From contig CM074700.1 in assembly GCA_037367355.1 (NCBI GenBank), forward strand, positions 2,356,001 through 2,420,000: a stretch of 64,000 nt of DNA, given 5' to 3'. The translations under genes and the position numbers were made by a program. Origin of the DNA: Neoscytalidium dimidiatum. Lineage: Eukaryota; Ascomycota; Dothideomycetes; Botryosphaeriales; Botryosphaeriaceae. The notes beneath the pieces are model-generated. The model had not been told where the DNA came from, ran no database searches, and worked only from the letters and a program-made list of their open reading frames with translations. Positions 58,801-64,000 of this stretch are shown in pieces. Each line of letters opens with the position of its first letter. The stretch's first letter is position 1.

Positions 58801-59743
58801 TGAACCCCTTCCTCTACCGAGGCGAAAGCGAGAGGATTCAGTCCAATCAGCAGGGGAGCCTGTAGAATGTTTCGCGCCACAGCCTCCGTCGTACTTTCCC
58901 CACACCGCTGCAACCACAGCCATCTCGCCAGGCAACGCCTCAGTACTCCTCGACCCGGAATCACCTCTTCTGATCCAACCCTCAGCCTCGCACTCCCCGA
59001 CCACCATGGCGACGCTGGCCAACGCCACGCACGCACAAAGCCGATACCATCTTCTCAAGCCCGCGCCGCTCCCATCCCCTCTGCCCTCGCCTATCAGCAG
59101 CACCTCTTTCATCCCACTCTCCAGTCGCGACACCGCCGAGAGTCCGGACTACCCCACGCCTCTCGCCGTCCAGCCAGGAGTAGCGGCCGCCAACGCGCAG
59201 CCGCAACCATCACGACAACAGCAACAGCATCAGCCGCTCACTTCCGCCGACGTCGCCGCCCTCCCCACCCCCCCAATCATCACCGTCCAGCAGCCCTCCA
59301 CCACTGACGCCAGCTCGGCCTCGGACAGGCGCTCGCGCAGCCTCGCCTGCGCACGCGGGAGCAGCAGCGGCAGCGGCAGCGCTGCTCGCAAGGCCCTGTC
59401 GGTGGAGAGGCAAGCGACGCTATCCTCTTTGATCGCCGGAGACGATGGCGACGACAACGACGATGACGTTGTCGTTGTTGGAGAGCAGCAGCAGCACCGC
59501 TACCCGCCCCTCAACGTGCTCGACCGGATTCGGATCCTCGAGGAGGCGCGCAGCGAGCGGATGCAGATCTTGCGAGCGACGGGGGTGCACGAGGATGTGG
59601 TCAGGAGGTTTAGCGTTGACAGCGGCGATGATGGCGCTGGATCGGCCGATGACTGTGGTGGTAGTGGTGGTAGTAGTTGTATCGGTTTGAAGTTGGGCGG
59701 GCCGAGGGAGCAGATTGCCTCGTTGGGGAGGCCATGGTGGTGA
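55877..59743 (+). CDS. Large disordered Ser/Pro-rich protein
   Basis: A single uninterrupted frame of 1288 codons. The likely true start is the in-frame ATG at 55952 (M-E-E-G-P-A-W-K-G-T-V-A-S-R-I), because the 25 codons before it include a CTTTTTGCAG acceptor-like sequence; 55877 is the first ATG. Nearly all of the protein is Ser/Pro/Thr/Arg-rich and should be disordered. Two short regions look ordered: a helical stretch near residues 320-360 (M-I-Q-D-I-E-T-T-S-T-S-I-E-A-T) followed by another near 430-470 (I-D-T-L-L-A-E-Q-D-G-I-L-D-N-V), and a C-terminal helix N-V-L-D-R-I-R-I-L-E-E-A-R-S-E-R-M-Q-I-L. Many S-P and T-P sites and a TP-repeat (T-S-T-P-T-P-T-P-P-P) suggest phosphorylation. No catalytic domain. 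I do not recognise the family. Confidence 0.8.
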   Translation: MPHHSTFRSHAFCRPRFVDGQGDDIMEEGPAWKGTVASRIRSLNDMNNAARTFQTAPIREPQEGVASSYPSKYVSKRVPTRRRSKDSPESRGVPERTNCFVRRSPSKVPDLPLKPSLPERISHSTVPVRSPMPTVVIQRPTFFGERTAAVRPPAMLSIPIAGQDIDSRQGFGRQQIANYFRGAGPANSMPDVGSGDHRAPSPSYAYTPARRFEELGSESKAIASTLERDARGAVVAVGQKQRMQFEATSNSQPGVHTKGNLTPDLPEAVRDARHYLTNPNASLPTLVQPTSPSIGIGPRTITSGRAGRVRSVSPDETGRAKADRVPRSHVRLEGIESMIQDIETTSTSIEATAREIRIAAHRIGLLSSPSAIHSIEPRSTGCRASRVEPHSHAKLQGQPLLAQTSSVAARMRRETSDHMLAADIHGTSPTPEWIDSIDTLLAEQDGILDNVIAELQACGQRLQRIRSLSQQFGPLSGAGSSMVGSRESGSNTASVLLTPDLRAVPRTSPVNDPPALHRRRTSSIPGLPQFVDDAGEDFGLNLKQTEDQKLKEMKQDLHRHDEVQESDATTAKAKPLSPTELQKLVSKSNALSPKIALTGPLFSATGSTPYLSTRYFNGDVRQPSFLGTGKAVTGKTSTPTPTPPPSPPVIRQDRAIRPPRTRLNTTLPIPATPPSLNADVCCRSAQGKSPTPSSPLPGFSSRPSATRRHHSRQPSSYFSAKRGITSPLTPAESTVSWLNSLQPSPEVYFPYQHLEVPKDTQTKSFPYQDIKQGDYCPVFPTQRDDPKGPIVKAPDTPPPPPPLFSMKPGVKLGPTPGESVSPAVSPRSLLTPVRGTVEYNTFSTDLNGTFAGEALERKNKRLFSLSATTSLPISISQQHVVSKGIPSENCTDSSAMASPLSGRKETESSLIGRKDLPTPSNSCGSPTLSEKQLTKPRRPKSPPRRTAQTTPSTNSFLSTSTSSSSREAPPSPLSFEPLPLPRRKREDSVQSAGEPVECFAPQPPSYFPHTAATTAISPGNASVLLDPESPLLIQPSASHSPTTMATLANATHAQSRYHLLKPAPLPSPLPSPISSTSFIPLSSRDTAESPDYPTPLAVQPGVAAANAQPQPSRQQQQHQPLTSADVAALPTPPIITVQQPSTTDASSASDRRSRSLACARGSSSGSGSAARKALSVERQATLSSLIAGDDGDDNDDDVVVVGEQQQHRYPPLNVLDRIRILEEARSERMQILRATGVHEDVVRRFSVDSGDDGAGSADDCGGSGGSSCIGLKLGGPREQIASLGRPWW

Positions 59744-60582
59744 AGAAGAGGAAGAAGGAGATGGGGCGGGGAGGGGTGGGCTGGTGGGACTTTCTTGGCT
59801 TTCAGATACTCTTCTTTGCAAGTCCGACTTTCGAGGTTTCGCGGAGCGGCAGGATCGTTTGGGGTTGTGCGGCTATCTATTGTGTGCTTGTCCTTTTGCC
59901 TCTTGTTCACCTTGTATGTCGGCGTCACAACCCGTGGGTCGGAGAAGCGTTCAAAGTTGCGAGAACTCGGTCGATGTCATTAGGTAGGAGTACTGTGCCC
60001 TTTATTCTCTCAAAAACCGGATTGTCTCGTGTGTATCGTCCTTTGACCTTTAAATTCCATGCAAATACACCTCTTTACTTGCAGCTTCAGTCCTCTTCTG
60101 GTGAAAAGTCAAACAAAATCTCAATAATTATGTAGGGGCGAGAAGCTCTCTGGTCATGTATCAGGCTACTCCAGTGCAATCGAGGATCAAAGAGCGGACT
60201 CTTTTCTTCTCACTACGTATCACAACCTAAAACTAAATGATAAAGAAAGGATCATGCACCGGAGGGGTGTAAGGGTCAACGCCGGTAAGGGACAGTGAGA
60301 GCACGACACGGGAAGTCGAGAAGGAGGTTTTGCAAAGGAAATGAAACGCCAACTCCATGGCGCCAATGTAGTTCCGGCCACTCGCAGCAAGTGAGAACAC
60401 TTACCAAAGCCTGCCGCCAGTACGTAGGCAACGATTCACCCCGGGGTATCATGCAACCATGCTATGCCAGCCATGTTGCCCCATTATTTGTGCGTCCCGT
60501 CAAGTCAGATGTAGCCCGTGAGTCCGTCCCATCATCCAGAATGCTCGTATCCAAAATAATCCAGTGCCCATCAATCGTCCGA
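59744..60582. other. Intergenic region between convergent genes
   Basis: The 3' sides of the plus-strand disordered-protein gene and the minus-strand septin-like gene. No coding frame is supported. It contains G-rich then T-rich stretches (59740-59850) suitable for a 3'UTR. Confidence 0.55.
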
Positions 60583-63188
60583 TCAGTCAGCACCGCCGAA
60601 CCAGCCTCCCAAAAGTCCGCTGTTGCCCTGGCTGCGCCATTGCCAGACCGCCACGACGACCGCGCCTAAAACCCCCACGCCACCAAGGACTTGAACAACA
60701 ATCAAGCCACTCCGCTTGAAGTCATCGCCCCAATCACACAACCCCAGCGGATCTCTCGCATCCAGCCCACCGAAACTGCCGCCCTTGCCAGACCACCTAG
60801 ACTCGCGCTTCAGGCGGTCGTTCAAATCAGCCTGACGAGTTAAGGACCAGAGGGCTGGATCGTGTTGAGTATGTGGTTGCAAATCCTCAGCCGGAACGAT
60901 GCGACCATCCAAGACCTCCCTGCCAACCTGCTCAAGCAGCCAACGTGTTCTCTTCTCGCGCTCCAACTCTTCAAATCGGCGGCGCTCATTCTGCAGGCTC
61001 CGCTGTAAGTCCGTGGCCCACTTGGCAAGGCGAACTTGAGCCATCCGTTCCTCACGATAGGTTTGCTCACTGTAGCGTGCAAGAGAGAAATTATTGTTGT
61101 TGTTGCTGCCAGCCTGGCTATGAGGAGAAATGGGCGATAAATGGGTGTACGAAGCGATGGGAGAGAAGGGTGTGTTCGCAGTACTGCCGGTGCCAGGCCT
61201 GGGAATGAGGACCTGACTTGGCGAAGGAGAAGACAGGATTGAGGATACGGCAGAACCCTGGTAGGAGAAAGAGCTCCCAGGGTAGTTTGCAGAATGAGGA
61301 AATGTTGCAGGTGTAGTACCTGTGTTCAATCCAAATCCATGCATTGTGAGGCTCTCACCCTGAGTGCGCTCACTTCGCCAGCGCAGGAACTTTTTTACTG
61401 CAGAATGGCGCAACCATGCTATAGTGTCTTGGTTGAAGACCTGGCTGACAAGAGCAGCCAGCTCCGAGGGAACAAGTGGTTGTACGTAATCCGGAGACAT
61501 AAGGAGTGAAGCATCCATGACCTCGTTATCAGAAGCAGAGGCAGAGGTGATAGCGAAGGGACCAGGAGTGAAGACCAGCTTCGGTGAGTCAAAATAAGGA
61601 TTTGAGTCTTGAGAAACAACCGTGTCGAAAGGGGTCTGCGCCGCATTCAAAGCTTCTTCTATGCTTTTTCCGAAAAGGAAGGGCCGAATACCTTCAGCTT
61701 GAAGACGCTGAAGTAAGTTGGTCTTTAAGGAGGAGATCTTGTCTCTATCACGGGTATCTGAGTGAGCAATAAGAGGAACGACGTTGGCGAGAGAGCAGAG
61801 ACGGCGAATATGCTCAATGCATCTTGAGAGTTCGGGTTCTACAGAAGTCAGAATTTAGCCAATAAACGAGTATCTCAGTGTTTGGTTTACCATCTGCTAG
61901 CCTCAGCATGTAGAAGACAACGTCCACCTGGACGCCACCGTTGCCGCTGAGCATACTGAGAAGATCGTTGTCACTCATAGCGGTCACTGATGCATTGCGA
62001 TGGAGCAATGACTCAAGGTACTGAACGACAGGCTCAGTCTGTGACTGAGTAGGCTTGGTCGGATCAAATCCTGGCGTGTCCACAAAGCACAGATTGCGCT
62101 CGAGAACCGTCTCGCCCGTGCTCTTTCGCCTCCGCAGTGTGCGGCTATCATCTATGTCGGATCTGTCGGACCACCATGATGGGTAAGCGCGCGTGCTTGC
62201 GTAAACTTCGGTGATGCTCGTCGTGCCGAAAGTATTCTGCTTCTTTCGCCTCGACTTCGTCCTTTGGAAGTCGGCGGGCTGCGGAATAGAGGGGCTAACA
62301 GCCAGAGGATCTACGTGTACGATATCCTCGCAGAGCTGCACGATTGACCTAATGAGGGAGGTCTTCCCGACGCCTGGAGAAAGAGTAAGTACAATGATGG
62401 TCGTTCGACAAGGTGGGGAGCTCACCCGTCTCTCCGGCTATCAGCACCTTGAGTCTCCCTAGATTCTTGCCCTTTTCTGTGAAAGGTCTTCGCTTTGGCA
62501 TCTGTATACTCGGCATGACCAGTTGCGGCACGGTGTTTTCGACTTCCGCCTTCTCATCAGGGTCATTGTCCTCTTCATCACTCGTCACGATAGCCTGACT
62601 CGCCACTTCGTCTGCCTGACTTTCCTCATCCGACAACCGGAAACTCTTCAAACTCACACTCTTCGGGGTGCTGGGCAAATCAGAAGCAGGGCCGGAACTG
62701 AGCTCGAACTGCACGGGCGTAAGCGGCGGAGGCGGTGGGTGCGAGGAGAGTGCGCCAGCGGAGAGCTTGCGAGCCGGAATTTGAGGCCTGGTGGCGCCAC
62801 CGATGACTTCCTGCAACTCTTTCTGCACCTGTGCGACTTCTTTGGACCATTTCTTTCCCTCGTCGACCCTGCGGCGTGGCTTCGGGGAGCTGCTTTTGTC
62901 CGACTGCTCGCAGGCGCCCTTGTCACCACCGAAAGCAGCGCCAAGGGCATCGTCGAGGCTCTGCACGCCGTAGTTGCTCTCCCTAGCAGCATCGCTTTTG
63001 CTGTTCGCATGCATGCTTTGCTGCATCTCGTCCTCGCTGCGTAAGAAGAAGCTCGTGGGGCCGGCCGGGGCCGGGGCTTGGGCGGGCGGAGCGCTGGAGG
63101 CGTGATCGGCGCCGTTGCTGGACTTGCGGAGCAGTCTCGACGGGGGATGCGGAGCTGCGGCTGGGTCGCCGCCTGCTGCTGGCCTCAT
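60583..63188 (-). CDS. Septin-like P-loop GTPase with C-terminal membrane anchor
   Basis: Three exons (63188-62426, 62373-61891, 61838-60583) join to about 833 residues. Residues 1-240 are disordered and Ala/Pro/Ser-rich. The GTPase part has a P-loop G-E-T-G-V-G-K-T-S at about 251-259 (interrupted by intron 1), a G3 motif D-T-P-G-F at about 353-357 and a G4-like A-H-S-D-T at about 440-444, the position of the A-K-A-D motif in septins. This combination fits a septin-type G domain better than Ras or AIG1. A Ser/Asn-rich insert and a charged coiled-coil segment (Q-N-E-R-R-R-F-E-E-L-E-R-E-K) follow. A single hydrophobic helix (V-L-G-G-V-G-V-L-G-A-V-V-V-A-V-W) close to the C-terminus should anchor the protein in a membrane. 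Classical septins lack such an anchor, so this is a divergent septin-like family with unknown function. Confidence 0.82.
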
Positions 63189-64000
63189 GTTGGTGTTGTT
63201 TGCTCGGTCGGGTCGCGCAGTGGTATCATCCGCGTCGGAGGGGGCAGGCTCTATTTAGCAGGTCGCAGGTGTTGGTCGGGCATTCGTCGAGGGGGGAGCA
63301 CAATGCCCAGGGCCGAATGGAGATAGATGACGATCTCGCGGTACCCCGCCGCTGCGCAGGGGCCAAGAGAGTGCTATAGCTGGGTGGTGGTGGCCAGATA
63401 ACGACGCCCAGCCTCGCAATGCTGCAGGGGAAAGGAGATGCGTGCGGCCCGAGGCGTGCGGCGCGCAGTTTCGTGGTTGCAAGAGGTGGTTTGTAGGTGT
63501 TCTGATCTGGAGTGAGCCGGCGCGCATAGTTGAAGCGTGTCAGGTGTCGCGCCGCCTGCGCTGCCTGACACGCTAGGGCCAAGAGCTGCGCTTTCGGGAT
63601 TGTGCTCGCACGACATGCCCCACGAGATCCGGCTACTGGCAGCGTTTCCATTGCTGTTCGCTGAGCAGTCTTACATACACGTTGCTCCCGAATCTAGCCT
63701 ACATCGCCACCTGCTCCAAATTCGCGCTTTCATGGAAGGCTGCATACATCGCTTCCCCGTCTCTATCATCCGCAACCACCATGATCTCGGCCCGGCCATT
63801 ACCTCCTCCACGGTCAATGCGCGCTGTTGCCTAAGTCCCGCAGACTTCCTAGCCAAATCGCGGGTTTTCCGAGCCTTAGGCCAAAAGGGAAAGAAGGAAA
63901 GGAGATGTGAAAAGCAAAATCGCTATGCTAGGTAGTAGAAAGCAAGACTCGTGCATGAAACCCATACTTTTCCGTTACCCGAATCAGAGCAGCTTTTGCG
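63189..64000. other. Upstream region of the septin-like gene
   Basis: GC-rich up to about 63560, then of average composition. It includes the promoter of the minus-strand septin-like gene. The frames found here (141 codons minus, 132 codons plus) overlap and have no domain. Nothing further is supported before the window ends. Confidence 0.5.

Overview
This window looks like nuclear chromosomal DNA of a filamentous ascomycete, most likely a Dothideomycete. The genes are split by short GT-AG introns (mostly 47-80 nt, often with CTGAC/TTGAC-like branch points) and have long, GC-rich or low-complexity upstream regions. Families typical of fungi are present: a DUF8004 protein, a tannase/feruloyl esterase, a Dal5-type MFS permease and a GMA12/MNN10-like protein. 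The class assignment is inference. No tools or database searches were used; all exon boundaries were read by eye and checked for frame closure.

Layout. 1-5 kb: the 3' end of an unidentified gene, a PaaI-type hot-dog thioesterase (minus) and COP9 signalosome subunit 1 (plus, five exons). 5.9-9.2 kb: a DUF8004 protein (minus). 12-16.7 kb: a GT34-like membrane protein whose DxD site is degenerate, and a coiled-coil protein (both minus). 19.3 kb: a small conserved-looking protein whose start lies in a 13-codon mini-exon. 24.3-26.5 kb: a four-exon membrane protein with a large probable extracytoplasmic region. 28.6-30.4 kb: a decayed or heavily rearranged gene. 31.7-33.9 kb: HSP90, with a probable 5'UTR intron and an upstream heat-shock-element-like motif. 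38-39.2 kb: the PP1 catalytic subunit. 41.2-43.7 kb: a leucine-rich-repeat protein. 47.7-49.7 kb: an eight-exon allantoate-permease-type MFS transporter with a 16-nt micro-exon and two in-frame stops in exon 1. 52.5-54.3 kb: a secreted tannase/feruloyl esterase. 54.7-55.5 kb: mitochondrial F1-ATPase delta subunit. 55.9-59.7 kb: a large disordered protein. 60.6-63.2 kb: a septin-like GTPase with a C-terminal membrane anchor.

Most genes are housekeeping or regulatory (protein turnover through the COP9 signalosome, chaperone, phosphatase, ATP synthase) and do not form a cluster. The MFS permease and the tannase are about 2.8 kb apart and could serve plant phenolic or ester use together, but this is only suggested by position. 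I saw no rRNA, tRNA, CRISPR array or intact transposon. The most unusual items are the pseudo-glycosyltransferase, the micro-exon transporter with its questionable first exon, the membrane-anchored septin-like GTPase, two strong inverted repeats in intergenic DNA and the decayed locus at 29 kb.
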